Shown: positions 54,876 through 62,530 of the stretch, in pieces | Layout: each line of letters begins with the position of its first letter | Position numbering within the stretch: position 1 is the first letter of the stretch | Origin: a virus | Strand: one strand, 5' to 3' | DNA: 62,530 nt | Virus record (IMG/VR): IMGVR_UViG_3300046689_000627 | Span: 1 to 62,530 of that record | Position numbers and translations under genes: made by a program | The notes under the pieces: generated by a model | What the model saw: only the letters and a program-made list of their open reading frames with translations | Told to the model about the DNA's origin: nothing | The model's database searches: none

Positions 54876-55078
54876 CCGCCCAACCGATCGGCACCGAGGT
54901 CTACTGCGACGGCCCCGACGAGACCAGCGACTGCCCCGACAGCGCCGCCGTCCGAGCCGCCATCACCTCGGTGGCGCCGCGGGAGGTCCGCGCCGACGGC
55001 CGCGCCGACGGCTGGAGCAGGCGCCGGCGGAACGGACGCCTCGTCGACCTCTGCCCTCGCTGCGTACCCCGCCCGTGA
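54872..55078 (+). CDS. Small Cys-containing protein
   Basis: A 68-residue protein from GTG 54872. MTAQPIGTEVYCDGPDETSD has a Cys pair (YC ... DC), and the end reads VDLCPRCVPRP, so one zinc could be held between ends. The middle is Arg-rich. It is coupled by GTGA to the coiled-coil gene. Confidence 0.55.
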   Translation: MTAQPIGTEVYCDGPDETSDCPDSAAVRAAITSVAPREVRADGRADGWSRRRRNGRLVDLCPRCVPRP

Positions 55079-55090
55079 CCATCCGCAAGA

Positions 55091-55127
55091 CCGGGTCGGC
55101 GGCTGCACCAATCAGCCGCCGGCCCGG
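55091..55127 (+). terminator. Internal hairpin in the operon
   Basis: CCGGGTCGGCGGCTG pairs with CAGCCGCCGGCCCGG (one mismatch) around 7 bases, in the 84-base gap after the 68-residue gene. It may partly terminate transcription. Confidence 0.65.
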
Positions 55128-55162
55128 CACCCCGAACTCTTTCACGACCACCAGGAGTGACC

Positions 55163-56341
55163 ATGAACCTCGGTGATCTCATCACCCGCCTCGAAGCCGC
55201 CGACCCCGACCAGACCGTCCGGCAAGGCTTCAACCACCCGCACTCGTACCGCGGCGACTACATGGATCTCGCGTTCGAACCCGCCGCCAACATCACCGTC
55301 GCCGACATGCTCGCCGCGGCCCGTTCCGCTCTCGGTGCCACCTATCAGGGTTGGAAGGGCGGCGACTTCACGATGAGCGAGCACACGTGGTGCTGGCTGT
55401 CGGCGGAGGGGGACGCGTCCGGGGAGACGATCAGTGGGCTGCTGCTGGACTTGCTGCTTGCCGAGCCCGCTGCCGTGTCTGCTGTCGTGCCGCCCACCCA
55501 GGACACGCCCGCCGACGCGATGGGGGGCCTCGTCCCGCGCGCGGTCCGCCCTCTCGACATCGAGCACGACGAGTTGATGGCGCGTGCCGCAGCGGAACAC
55601 GAGGCCCGGACCGCAGCCGACGAGGCGGCCACGGCCGCCATCCGGGCCGGCGCACTCCGGGAAGCTATCGACGTGGCTCGCGAGGAAGGCCACCGCCTCG
55701 AAGCCGAGCAGGGCATCGAGGCAGCGCGCGGCGCTCGGTCCGTCGCTTACCTGCTGCGCAAGCTGTTGGCCAAGGACGGACCGCGCCGTCTGGCCGCCGA
55801 GACGCAGCAGCCGACCGACGCGGACGTAGTCGAGGCGCACCGACTCGCCCTGTCCTTCGCGGTCGACGGTGCCGAGACGCGGCAGGCCGTGGTCTCCACC
55901 GCCGACAAGGCCTACGCCCTCGGCCTGACAGACACCGAGTACCGGGCCCGCTCCCACGCGGCCGCCGTCGCCACCGTCCGAGCCGCGATCCCCGGCATGT
56001 ACGCACACGTCGGGTTCCGGCTGGAGGACGCCCTCAACGAGGCTGCCGAGACGCAGCAGACCGAGACCGAGACGGACACAGCTCAGCTCGCCAAGGTCGT
56101 GCGCTGGGTGACAAGCGAAGCCGTCACCGCGAAGACCGAGTTCGGCGACGGCTACCGCGCATCGCAGCGCGACATCCGCGACGTCATCAACGGCCGCTTC
56201 GACTACAACCCGCACACCCCCGCCGTGTCTGCTGGCGTGCAGACCGACGAGGAGGCCCAGCCACGCCAGTCATGCGCCTGCGGACAGGACGGCTGCGAGT
56301 ACTGCGATGCCGAGGACGCCGACGAGGAGACGCAGCGATGA
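55163..56341 (+). CDS. Hypothetical protein with C-terminal zinc cluster
   Basis: A 392-residue protein from ATG 55163 (AGGAG five bases upstream; GTG 55157 less likely). It starts MNLGDLITRLEAADPDQTVR and has a Trp-rich early part (WKGGDFTMSEHTWCWLSAEG). Long Ala/Glu/Arg helices fill the middle (EHEARTAADEAATAAIRAGA). QSCACGQDGCEYCDAEDADE at the end gives a Cys knuckle. No family recognised. Confidence 0.6.
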   Translation: MNLGDLITRLEAADPDQTVRQGFNHPHSYRGDYMDLAFEPAANITVADMLAAARSALGATYQGWKGGDFTMSEHTWCWLSAEGDASGETISGLLLDLLLAEPAAVSAVVPPTQDTPADAMGGLVPRAVRPLDIEHDELMARAAAEHEARTAADEAATAAIRAGALREAIDVAREEGHRLEAEQGIEAARGARSVAYLLRKLLAKDGPRRLAAETQQPTDADVVEAHRLALSFAVDGAETRQAVVSTADKAYALGLTDTEYRARSHAAAVATVRAAIPGMYAHVGFRLEDALNEAAETQQTETETDTAQLAKVVRWVTSEAVTAKTEFGDGYRASQRDIRDVINGRFDYNPHTPAVSAGVQTDEEAQPRQSCACGQDGCEYCDAEDADEETQR

Positions 56342-56502
56342 GCAGCGGAGGCTTCACCGGCATCAGCCTCGCGGGCACCTGGGAGTGCGGCAGTTGCGGC
56401 GCAACCGGAGACGGCTGGTACAACGAGGACAACGGCTTGGTGCTGCACGACGAGAACGAGCAGCCCTTCGCCCCCGCCGACCACGTCTGCGGGGAGGTCT
56501 GA
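56338..56502 (+). CDS. 54-residue zinc-ribbon microprotein
   Basis: MSSGGFTGISLAGTWECGSC then GATGDGWYNEDNG and a final HVCGEV: a CxxC plus a distant His/Cys, enough for one zinc. The start overlaps the previous stop (ATGA) and the ASCH gene begins 5 bases later, so it is an embedded operon member. Confidence 0.6.
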   Translation: MSSGGFTGISLAGTWECGSCGATGDGWYNEDNGLVLHDENEQPFAPADHVCGEV

Positions 56503-56506
56503 CCAC

Positions 56507-56935
56507 ATGCGAGCCCTGACCGTACGCCAGCCATGGGCAGCAGCCATCGCCCACGGACCGAAGCGCATCGAGAACAGGCCCAACCCGATCCCGGCCGCCC
56601 ACGTGGGCACCAACATCCTCATCCACGCCGGCCTCGCCGAGGACGAGAACGCCCTCCCCGCCGACATGGTCCAGCAGTGGCCCCGCCACTTCGGCGCCAT
56701 CATCGCCGTCGCCACCCTCACGTCCTCCCACCAGGCAGCCAGGCCGCGCTGCTGCGCACCCTGGGGCTTCCCCCAGACCGACAACGAAAAGCTGTGGCAC
56801 TGGGAGCTGGAGAACGTTCAGGCCGTACCGCACCCGATTCTCGGTGTACGTGGGCAACTCGGGCTGTGGACCGTCGAAGACGACGTCCTGGCCGCCGTCC
56901 AGCGACAGCTCGACCTCGAGAGGACCAGCGCGTGA
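56507..56935 (+). CDS. ASCH-domain protein
   Basis: A 142-residue protein. MRALTVRQPWAAAIAHGPKR followed by IENRPNPIPAAHVGTNILIH is the ASCH start (a PUA-like RNA-binding fold with the conserved QPWA and E-N-R). ALPADMVQQWPRHFGAIIAV and LGLWTVEDD complete it. ASCH domains bind RNA or modified nucleotides; some are amidohydrolases acting on modified cytidine. The target is unknown. Confidence 0.8.
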   Translation: MRALTVRQPWAAAIAHGPKRIENRPNPIPAAHVGTNILIHAGLAEDENALPADMVQQWPRHFGAIIAVATLTSSHQAARPRCCAPWGFPQTDNEKLWHWELENVQAVPHPILGVRGQLGLWTVEDDVLAAVQRQLDLERTSA

Positions 56936-57786
56936 AGACCGAAGCCCGCGACCGATTCACCACCGAACTCGGCTTCACAGCCGACCCCGCACTTGAAGGG
57001 ATGCTGCAGGACGTCCTCGACGAGCACATCCAGAACCAGCCGGTCCTGCGAACCTGCCTCTACCCCGGCTGTCTGCGCCAGTACGACGTCATGTCCTGCA
57101 TGACGGGCGATCCGCCGCCACGACCGCAGTGGTCCGGGGACGGCTGGCGCACCCTCGGCAGCGTAGCCCTGTCCGGCGGCGGCCACATCTGCCCCGCCCA
57201 CGTCGACGTCATCACCGCCCACATGGCCCGCCCCGTCGAAGCACCCACCGGCCGGTGGATGGTGGCCTGTGCCTGCGAGTGGATGTCCCGCCCCCAGGTC
57301 TACGGCGGTCTCCTGCGGCCCCTGTGGGAGGAACACCTCCTCCTCGCCGCGGGCCAGCTCGAGGCACCTGTCACGCTTGCTGAGACGCCCGGCCGGCTAC
57401 CCCTGGAAGACCACACCGAGGAGACCCTCACCGAGCTGTACGAAGCCCTTGAGGACACCGCGTACGACCGTCAGGAGACGCGGGAAGCGGCGCAGGCCAT
57501 GTACAAGTCGTGGGACTGGCACCGGAAGCAGCTCGGCGGCGTCTCCCGCGCCGTCAACGCGGTCTGCAACATGATGCGGACGTCGGCCGACTTCCTGGAC
57601 CACCGCGACTGGACGGCAGACCGCACCGACGCCTACCTGTGGGGTGTTCTCATCGGCTGGAGCAACGAAGCCCTCGATGAGATCGCCGTCAAGCACCGGT
57701 GGAACGAGCACCGCATCAAGTACGTACGCGAGATGCGCGCCCTCCTCGCCCCCATCACCGACCCGCAGCCTCAGGAGACCACGTGA
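56932..57786 (+). CDS. Hypothetical protein
   Basis: A 284-residue protein from GTG 56932 (GTGA overlap with ASCH). Its start KTEARDRFTTELGFTADPAL is followed by CLYPGCLRQYDVMSCMTGD (Cys-rich), WMVACACEWMSRPQVYGGLL, then helices with KSWDWHRKQLGGVSRAVNAV. WGVLIGWSNEALDEIAVKHR ends it. It may be zinc-binding. No family recognised. Confidence 0.6.
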   Translation: MKTEARDRFTTELGFTADPALEGMLQDVLDEHIQNQPVLRTCLYPGCLRQYDVMSCMTGDPPPRPQWSGDGWRTLGSVALSGGGHICPAHVDVITAHMARPVEAPTGRWMVACACEWMSRPQVYGGLLRPLWEEHLLLAAGQLEAPVTLAETPGRLPLEDHTEETLTELYEALEDTAYDRQETREAAQAMYKSWDWHRKQLGGVSRAVNAVCNMMRTSADFLDHRDWTADRTDAYLWGVLIGWSNEALDEIAVKHRWNEHRIKYVREMRALLAPITDPQPQETT

Positions 57787-58148
57787 CCGAGCAGCCCTGC
57801 CCTTTCTGCGAGATCGTCGCCGGACGCGCACCCGCCCAGTTCGTAACCGCCTGGGACGACGCCATCGCCATCGTCCCGCTGAACCCGGTCGTACCGGGCC
57901 ACACGCTGGTCATCCCGCGCGATCACGTCCGCGACTTCGGCACCGACCCCGACGTATCCGCCGCCACCATGTACCGCGCGGCCGAACTCGCCCAGGGCCC
58001 GCGCCCCATGAACCTGATCACCAGCAAGGGGCGCGAGGCGACACAGAGCGTCTGGCACCTACACGTCCACCTGGTTCCTCGAGCGGAGAACGACGGGCTG
58101 GCACTGCCCTGGTACAGCGGCCGCAGCAAGAAGGCGGCAAAGCACTGA
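57783..58148 (+). CDS. HIT-family hydrolase
   Basis: A 121-residue protein from GTG 57783 (GTGA overlap). CPFCEIVAGRAPAQFV is the usual zinc-type HIT start, PLNPVVPGHTLVIPRDHV the middle, and HLHVH (92-96) the histidine triad, the central His being the nucleotide-accepting residue. HIT enzymes cut nucleotide-alpha-phosphate bonds. In a phage it may handle modified nucleotides or adenylylated intermediates. Confidence 0.9.
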   Translation: MTEQPCPFCEIVAGRAPAQFVTAWDDAIAIVPLNPVVPGHTLVIPRDHVRDFGTDPDVSAATMYRAAELAQGPRPMNLITSKGREATQSVWHLHVHLVPRAENDGLALPWYSGRSKKAAKH

Positions 58149-58612
58149 TGCCTGAGCAGCAGACCACAGCAGAGAAGCGCCTCCAGGCGGTCACCGAGGC
58201 CGTAGTCCTCTGGCGGGACAGGCCCGGCGGCGACGTCGGCCTCGCTATCGCGCTCGCTGGCATCCTCGACATCGAGCAGCCCGAACCGCCGGCCTCGGCC
58301 GCCCTGGTACGGGTACTGCGGGAATGCGACCGCATCGAGCGTGCGGTCCGCACCCAACCCACCAACCCGGACTTCGACGGCGCCTACCTGGCATGCCTCA
58401 GCCACATCCGCGACGCAGCAGGCCTCGTCCCGTCCGACGCTGACCCGCGGCAGGCCTCCTACGACGCCGTGTTCGCATACATCCGCCAGCAGCCCCGCGA
58501 CTTCCTGCCCACCACGGTCGTCGACCGGAACGCGATGATCTGGCACGCCGTGCACGCTGCCCTGGACGCAGCGAACGTCCCGAAGGCCAGTACGAGCAAC
58601 GAGGAGGGCTGA
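58148..58612 (+). CDS. Hypothetical protein
   Basis: A 154-residue protein, MPEQQTTAEKRLQAVTEAVV, mostly helical: DVGLAIALAGILDIEQPEPP, LVRVLRECDRIERAVRTQPT, DAVFAYIRQQPRDFLPTTVV. The first codon overlaps the HIT stop (TGATG). No known domain. Confidence 0.55.
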   Translation: MPEQQTTAEKRLQAVTEAVVLWRDRPGGDVGLAIALAGILDIEQPEPPASAALVRVLRECDRIERAVRTQPTNPDFDGAYLACLSHIRDAAGLVPSDADPRQASYDAVFAYIRQQPRDFLPTTVVDRNAMIWHAVHAALDAANVPKASTSNEEG

Positions 58613-58615
58613 GCC

Positions 58616-59437
58616 GTGCTCCGCTCTGTACCGGCGCCTGCCGAGGAGCAGCGACCGAAGCGATCGTTCCCTGAGTTCGTGGCCGCCATCTACGAAGACG
58701 AGCGTGTCGGCCATGAGGCCCGTGAACTCCTCCTGGCCGTCGCGTACGCGGTGGACCTGGCGAAGCGGGAAGACGGCGTCAGCCCGCTGAGGGTGGCCCG
58801 CCGGAAGCTGGGCGTGGAGGGCTACCGAAAGGCCCGCTACGACCGGCTGGTGGCCGACGACGCGCCCCGCTACGAGCCGCCCGAGTCCGCACACAACCTC
58901 CAGTTCGACCGCCCCGGCTGTGCAGCGCCACGCCTGCGCCCCTACCGTCCCCGCCGGGCCGTGCCGTACGCACCGGACCCTGACGCGCCCGTCCCCATCC
59001 GTCCATACACGCTGCCGCCAGAACTGGCAGCGCTGAAAGAGGAGGCGATGGCGAACTACAAGCCGCCCAGGGACTGGCGGACCGAGGACGGCGTATGTGG
59101 CGCCAACTCCCACCACCGCGTCCTGGAGAAGGACCCGCGGACCGGATGGGTGACCGCGCACTGGTTCTGCAAGCGGCACAAGGACCACGCCGACCGCGTC
59201 ACCGAACAGGTCCGCGTACAGAACGAGCAGGCCCCCGAACCGATCCCGAACACCGGCGGGCTCCTGCCGTGCTACTTCAAGGCGGACTGGGAGCGCGTGT
59301 ACCGGCACTACAGGCCCCGCTGGGAGCCCCCGAAATACGGTCTGGCAGCCGACGACTGGCCTTCCCTGCGAGAGGACCAGACGCGCCGGCACGGGCGCCT
59401 GCGCGCCATCAGCACCCTGAGCCTTGAGGAGGCATGA
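58616..59437 (+). CDS. Hypothetical protein, tandem paralogue A
   Basis: A 273-residue protein from GTG 58616. SFPEFVAAIYEDERVGHEAR (helical start), then RYEPPESAHNLQFDRPGCAA, WRTEDGVCGANSHHRVL and WVTAHWFCKRHKDHADRVTE form a Cys/His region. PEPIPNTGGLLPCYFKADWE and GLAADDWPSLRED follow. These blocks recur in the same order in the next gene. No family recognised; a zinc-bound DNA-binding module is plausible. Confidence 0.6.
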   Translation: MLRSVPAPAEEQRPKRSFPEFVAAIYEDERVGHEARELLLAVAYAVDLAKREDGVSPLRVARRKLGVEGYRKARYDRLVADDAPRYEPPESAHNLQFDRPGCAAPRLRPYRPRRAVPYAPDPDAPVPIRPYTLPPELAALKEEAMANYKPPRDWRTEDGVCGANSHHRVLEKDPRTGWVTAHWFCKRHKDHADRVTEQVRVQNEQAPEPIPNTGGLLPCYFKADWERVYRHYRPRWEPPKYGLAADDWPSLREDQTRRHGRLRAISTLSLEEA

Positions 59438-59438
59438 C

Positions 59439-60200
59439 GTGGGAGCAGCCCTGCACCTCGCTCACGCCCAACAGGTTCCGCCCGGGCCACGCAGGAAGCG
59501 CAAGCGCGGTGGTGGCGGAGGAGACGACTACGACGCTCTCGTGGCCCGCGTCTACCAGGACAAGCGGATGACGTCTGAAGCCCGCGAACTCATCCTGCTC
59601 CTCGCCTGGCTCACCGCTCGCGACCCCAACCGGTACGACGCCGACGGCAACCTCATCAGCTGGAGGAAACGGGCCTCCGTCATCCTCGGAGAGTACGGCC
59701 CCGGCCCCCGCCGACAGTCCCGCCTGGCCGATCTCCTGTACGCCGACCGGCCCCGGTATGAAGACAAGCGGGACGGCTGGGAGCAGCGCACCTGCGCCGC
59801 CCCCATGATCCGACGGCAAGGACTGTGCGGACAGCACGCCACCGACCGGGACTACACCGTCGACCAGGAAACAGGATGGCGCACAGCGGTCTGGTACTGC
59901 CGCCGCCATGAATCCTGGGGCCGCGCTCTTCGCACCCAGCGCCACGTGAATCCCGGCCCAGAGCCCATCCCGAACGCAGGCGGCCTCGTCACCTCCTACC
60001 TGATGTCCGAGGGGCAGGAACAGGCGTGGGCGCGGCTCTACAAGGAGGCCGCGGTGTGGAAGCGGGACTCACGGTGGGAACCACCAAAGGCGTACGGCGT
60101 CCGCGCGGACGACTGGCCCGTCCCGGGCAAGGAGCCCGTTCCGCAGCGGGCCCGTCTGAGGCTCGTCATCGGCGGCGCCGACCTCGAGGACCAGGTGTGA
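59439..60200 (+). CDS. Hypothetical protein, tandem paralogue B
   Basis: A 253-residue protein from GTG 59439 (AGGAGG six bases upstream), one base after paralogue A. Corresponding blocks: DALVARVYQDKRMTSEAREL, RYEDKRDGWEQRTCAAPMIR, WRTAVWYCRRHESWGRALRT, PEPIPNAGGLVTSYLMSEGQ, GVRADDWPVPGKE. It adds a basic N-terminus (GPRRKRKRGGGGG). Same unknown role as A. Confidence 0.6.
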   Translation: MGAALHLAHAQQVPPGPRRKRKRGGGGGDDYDALVARVYQDKRMTSEARELILLLAWLTARDPNRYDADGNLISWRKRASVILGEYGPGPRRQSRLADLLYADRPRYEDKRDGWEQRTCAAPMIRRQGLCGQHATDRDYTVDQETGWRTAVWYCRRHESWGRALRTQRHVNPGPEPIPNAGGLVTSYLMSEGQEQAWARLYKEAAVWKRDSRWEPPKAYGVRADDWPVPGKEPVPQRARLRLVIGGADLEDQV

Positions 60201-60700
60201 CCGACCAGGAACCCACCCAAGTCGAGCGCCTTGCCGACCAACTGGCCCGCCAGTACGACTACCGGTCCCTGGCCGAGCTCGAGCAGGAAGACCCCGAACG
60301 CGCCCAGGAGCACCGGGACGCGGCCGCACACCTGGCGCCGTGGATCCAGGAGTGCCCCCGCGAGGAACGCCGGGCCGCGTTCGGCCGCGGCTTCGACAAG
60401 GGCAAGGAACGCCAGAAGGTACGCACCGCCGGCGACGTACGCCGCCTCGAGGCGGAGGTTGCCGAACTACGGCAGGACCGTGACCCGGACGGCCTGCGGG
60501 CCCGCATCCGCGACCTGGAACACGCCCTCGCAGGGTGGGACCGGTTCATGACCGGCCGGGTCCGTCCGCGGCCTGACGTACCGCCGGACTGGAAGGCGCA
60601 GGCCGCGGAGTGTCTGGCCAAGCTGACCGAGGTGCAGCGGGAGTTGGCTGTACTGAAGGGCGTGCAGCCGTCCAATGCGACCAGGGAGCGGTCGTCCTGA
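60197..60700 (+). CDS. Coiled-coil hypothetical protein, last gene of the operon
   Basis: A 167-residue protein from GTG 60197 (GTGA overlap). Charged helices throughout: VERLADQLARQYDYRSLAEL, DVRRLEAEVAELRQDRDPDG, LAKLTEVQRELAVLKGVQPS. It may oligomerise. No known domain. Hairpins follow its stop. Confidence 0.6.
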   Translation: MTDQEPTQVERLADQLARQYDYRSLAELEQEDPERAQEHRDAAAHLAPWIQECPREERRAAFGRGFDKGKERQKVRTAGDVRRLEAEVAELRQDRDPDGLRARIRDLEHALAGWDRFMTGRVRPRPDVPPDWKAQAAECLAKLTEVQRELAVLKGVQPSNATRERSS

Positions 60701-61108
60701 GCCGCTACGCGATTGCGGGCTGGCGGCCGGTACCGGGGCCCCTGGTGTAGGGCGGGTGGGTACCGGCCGCATCCTGGCAGTCAGGGAACGGGGGTCGGGC
60801 TGGCGGTGTTTCGGGCGCCGCGCTGCGATTCCCTCACGGGAAACGGCGCCCGGAAACCGGGGGCTCAACCGGATTCGTTCCCGGCCCCCATTCGCACATA
60901 CCGTCCGGTAATTCAAGAAGCCGGTCGGTAGTCGCGAAAGGGTTGTATCCACGCGATCACTGGTGATGACACTGGCAGGCCAGCGCCGCGCAGCACTGAG
61001 CATGCATCACGCACCGACACACTTTCTACGGAAGATCTATAGGACTAAAACTCGCCGTACTAATTACACTGACCGAGAGTCAACGACTATCCGGGGGAAT
61101 CCGCACCA
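60701..61108. other. Intergenic region with stacked hairpins, candidate prophage right edge
   Basis: About 400 bases without a gene. Inverted repeats: GCGGCCGGTACC (60723-60734) with its complement (60759-60770), the 60813-60851 hairpin, and GGGGGC/GCCCCC (60859-60889). To the right the sequence turns AT-richer (~61020-61090, e.g. CTATAGGACTAAAACTCG). Gene content changes from phage to host-like across it. Confidence 0.5.
60813..60851 (+). terminator. Terminator of the 53.4-60.7 kb operon
   Basis: GGGCGCCG (60813-60820) pairs with CGGCGCCC (60844-60851), with inner TTCCC/GGGAA pairing. It is the strongest of the three hairpins after the operon. Confidence 0.7.
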
Positions 61109-61936
61109 GTGAACCGCAACGCCCTGAGACAGCTCCTCAAAGATCGGCGCGCGCATATAGCCCCCGAGACCCACGGCCTGACCCGGCCCACAGGCCAGGG
61201 CCGCCGTGCCCCCGGCCTGTCCCAGTACCAGGTTGACCAGCTCACCAACCGGTCCTTCGGCACCTACCACCGCCTCGAGTCCGGCGCCTACGCCAACCCG
61301 CCCGTGGACCTTCTGCGCGACGTTGCCCGCCTGTTCGTGTTCAACGAGCAGGAATGGATCGGTCTGTGCCGGTACGCGCGCGGTGAAGAGCCGCCCGCCC
61401 CCCTGTACGACACGAGCGGCGACGCCGTCCCCTCTGCCTGGGAGGACGCGGTGGCCTGCTGCCGGCACATGGCCTACGTCACCGACGCCTCCTGGAATCT
61501 CCTCACCTGCAACCCGCAGTTCCGCCAGCTGTTCGAGTCCGGGCAGGCGCCCGCGAACACGATGCGGTGGATGCTGCTGGACGGGCGTGAGCAGCTCACC
61601 GACTGGGAGACGGCCTGGGCGCCGCTCGTCATGCCCCAGCTGAAGGCCGCTCTGGCGCTGCGCGCCGACGACCAGGTGCTGCTGCAGATCGAAGGGGAGA
61701 TACTCGCCGATCCTGTGGCACGGCCCCTGTACGAGGCGGGCGGGACGTCCATTCACCCGGACGGTGACGAGCGGCCGGTCCGGCATGCGAGTGAGGGGGC
61801 CGGCTGGGTGACGATGTGTGTGGCGCAGCCGCTTGCGTCTCCCGGCTCGAGGTTCATGATCCTCGTTTTTCGGCCGGGTCCTCGCCAGACCGTCAGCCGT
61901 CCGTCAATGCTACGGGCCCCCTTACCGGCCATATAG
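61109..61936 (+). CDS. XRE regulator with MmyB-type ligand domain
   Basis: A 275-residue protein from GTG 61109. The N-terminal HTH is MNRNALRQLLKDRRAHIAPE ... GLSQYQVDQLTNRSFGTYHR, typical of the MmyB-like XRE group, followed by LLRDVARLFVFNEQEWIGLC. The MmyB-like domain spans ~95-265 (WEDAVACCRHMAYVTDASWN, NTMRWMLLDGREQLTDW). In Streptomyces this family activates nearby biosynthetic genes and may bind fatty-acid-like ligands. It precedes a type III polyketide synthase in the same direction, so it may control it. Confidence 0.82.
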   Translation: MNRNALRQLLKDRRAHIAPETHGLTRPTGQGRRAPGLSQYQVDQLTNRSFGTYHRLESGAYANPPVDLLRDVARLFVFNEQEWIGLCRYARGEEPPAPLYDTSGDAVPSAWEDAVACCRHMAYVTDASWNLLTCNPQFRQLFESGQAPANTMRWMLLDGREQLTDWETAWAPLVMPQLKAALALRADDQVLLQIEGEILADPVARPLYEAGGTSIHPDGDERPVRHASEGAGWVTMCVAQPLASPGSRFMILVFRPGPRQTVSRPSMLRAPLPAI

Positions 61937-62060
61937 GTCTGTTTTTGTTCCGGTTTGGCGGGCGGTGAGGCACCATGCCGTGGACGGCGGAGGCAACATA
62001 CCAGCCAACTTTGCCGTACGTTGACCCGTCCAGGTCGCGGCACTTTTTTGGGGGAGACTC

Positions 62061-62530
62061 ATGCCCGCTCACATCGCCCGCCCCACCACCGTCCTCGCCG
62101 CCCACAAAGTCACCACCGCCGAGATAGCCGACGACATTCGCACCCGCCATCCCCACCACCCCCGCCTGGGGGCGATCCTCCGCGTCATCGGCAACTGCGG
62201 CGTGGACACCCGCTACTTCACCCAACCGCTGGACGCCCCCACCATCAGCGGCTCCGCCCCCATCAGCGAGCGCGCCCCCCGCGCCTTCGTCGACGGCCTC
62301 GCCATGGCCGAGCAGGCAGCCCGCTCCGCCCTGGCCCAGCACGGCCTGCAACCGGCAGACATCACCGGTCTCATCACCACGCACGCGACCGGCTGGGCCG
62401 TCCCCAACCTTGACATCCACCTGATCGCCCGACTCGGACTCCGCCCCGCAATCCGTCGCACCGCCCTGACGACCGCGGCCTGCGCCGGCGGCACCCACGC
62501 CCTCATCCGCGCCACCGAACAAACTCTGCT
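62061..62530 (+). CDS. Type III polyketide synthase, 5' part
   Basis: The frame opens at ATG 62061 (GGGGGAG upstream) and runs off the window (156 codons). IRTRHPHHPRLGAILRVIGN, GVDTRYFTQPL, APRAFVDGLAMAEQAARSAL and ITGLITTHATGWAVPNLDIH follow the chalcone-synthase-like N-terminal half. TTAACAGGTHALIRAT holds the candidate catalytic Cys141. It makes aromatic or pyrone polyketides from malonyl-CoA. It looks like a host gene beyond the prophage. Confidence 0.85.
   Translation, partial: MPAHIARPTTVLAAHKVTTAEIADDIRTRHPHHPRLGAILRVIGNCGVDTRYFTQPLDAPTISGSAPISERAPRAFVDGLAMAEQAARSALAQHGLQPADITGLITTHATGWAVPNLDIHLIARLGLRPAIRRTALTTAACAGGTHALIRATEQTL

Overview
The window looks like a Streptomyces chromosome segment dominated by a temperate siphovirus-type prophage (or closely related actinophage). 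The evidence is the very high G+C coding style, the GTG starts and 4-base GTGA/ATGA gene overlaps, actinobacterial families (WhiB, MmyB-type XRE regulator, type III polyketide synthase), and a complete head, tail, packaging and lysis gene set. Everything below comes from reading the sequence; no database search was possible.

Layout. Positions 1-9.7 kb (minus strand) carry DNA-metabolism and regulatory genes: a four-module ribbon-helix-helix-like protein, a Sak4/RecA-like ATPase coupled to an atypical cytosine-C5 methyltransferase, small membrane proteins, a long WhiB protein, a winged-helix replication protein with two embedded DnaA boxes, a DciA (DUF721) helicase-loader-like protein and a SLOG protein. 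Positions 9.9-13.6 kb (plus) hold a WYL protein, a degenerate tyrosine-recombinase-like protein and a pRiA4b ORF-3-like protein. Positions 13.6-15.7 kb (minus) hold an intact tyrosine integrase and a small HTH regulator. The regulator faces an RNA-ligase operon (15.8-16.7 kb, plus) across three GTGGGTACCCAC-type operators. Positions 17.1-18.6 kb (minus) hold a GvpU-like protein, dCTP deaminase and small proteins.

The late region runs leftward from 47.1 to 18.7 kb. In order of transcription it holds: beta-helix tail protein, two HNH endonucleases, terminase small and large subunits, portal, MuF-like head protein, scaffold, a Prp-like cysteine protease, major capsid, connectors, tail tube, tail chaperones with a -1 frameshift at CCCTTTC, tape measure, distal and minor tail proteins, papain-like peptidase, amidase endolysin, holin-like membrane proteins and a collagen-like protein. 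Several hairpin terminators divide it.

The early or lytic replication region runs rightward from 47.3 kb. Its first gene is a lambda O-like initiator carrying four 24-bp iterons in its own coding sequence. It is followed by a zinc-finger DnaQ-type exonuclease, zinc-ribbon microproteins, and a tightly coupled operon (53.4-60.7 kb) with DUF3560, ASCH, HIT and two tandem paralogous proteins. After a cluster of hairpins, 61.1 kb to the end carries an MmyB-type regulator and the start of a type III polyketide synthase; these look like host genes, so the right edge of the prophage probably lies at 60.7-62.0 kb. The left edge is not resolved.

The most interesting signals are: the in-gene iteron array (47929-48048); two distant promoters sharing one operator with identical geometry (9841 and 53275); the Prp-like protease between scaffold and capsid; the triple operator controlling an RNA ligase; and the methyltransferase with altered catalytic motifs.
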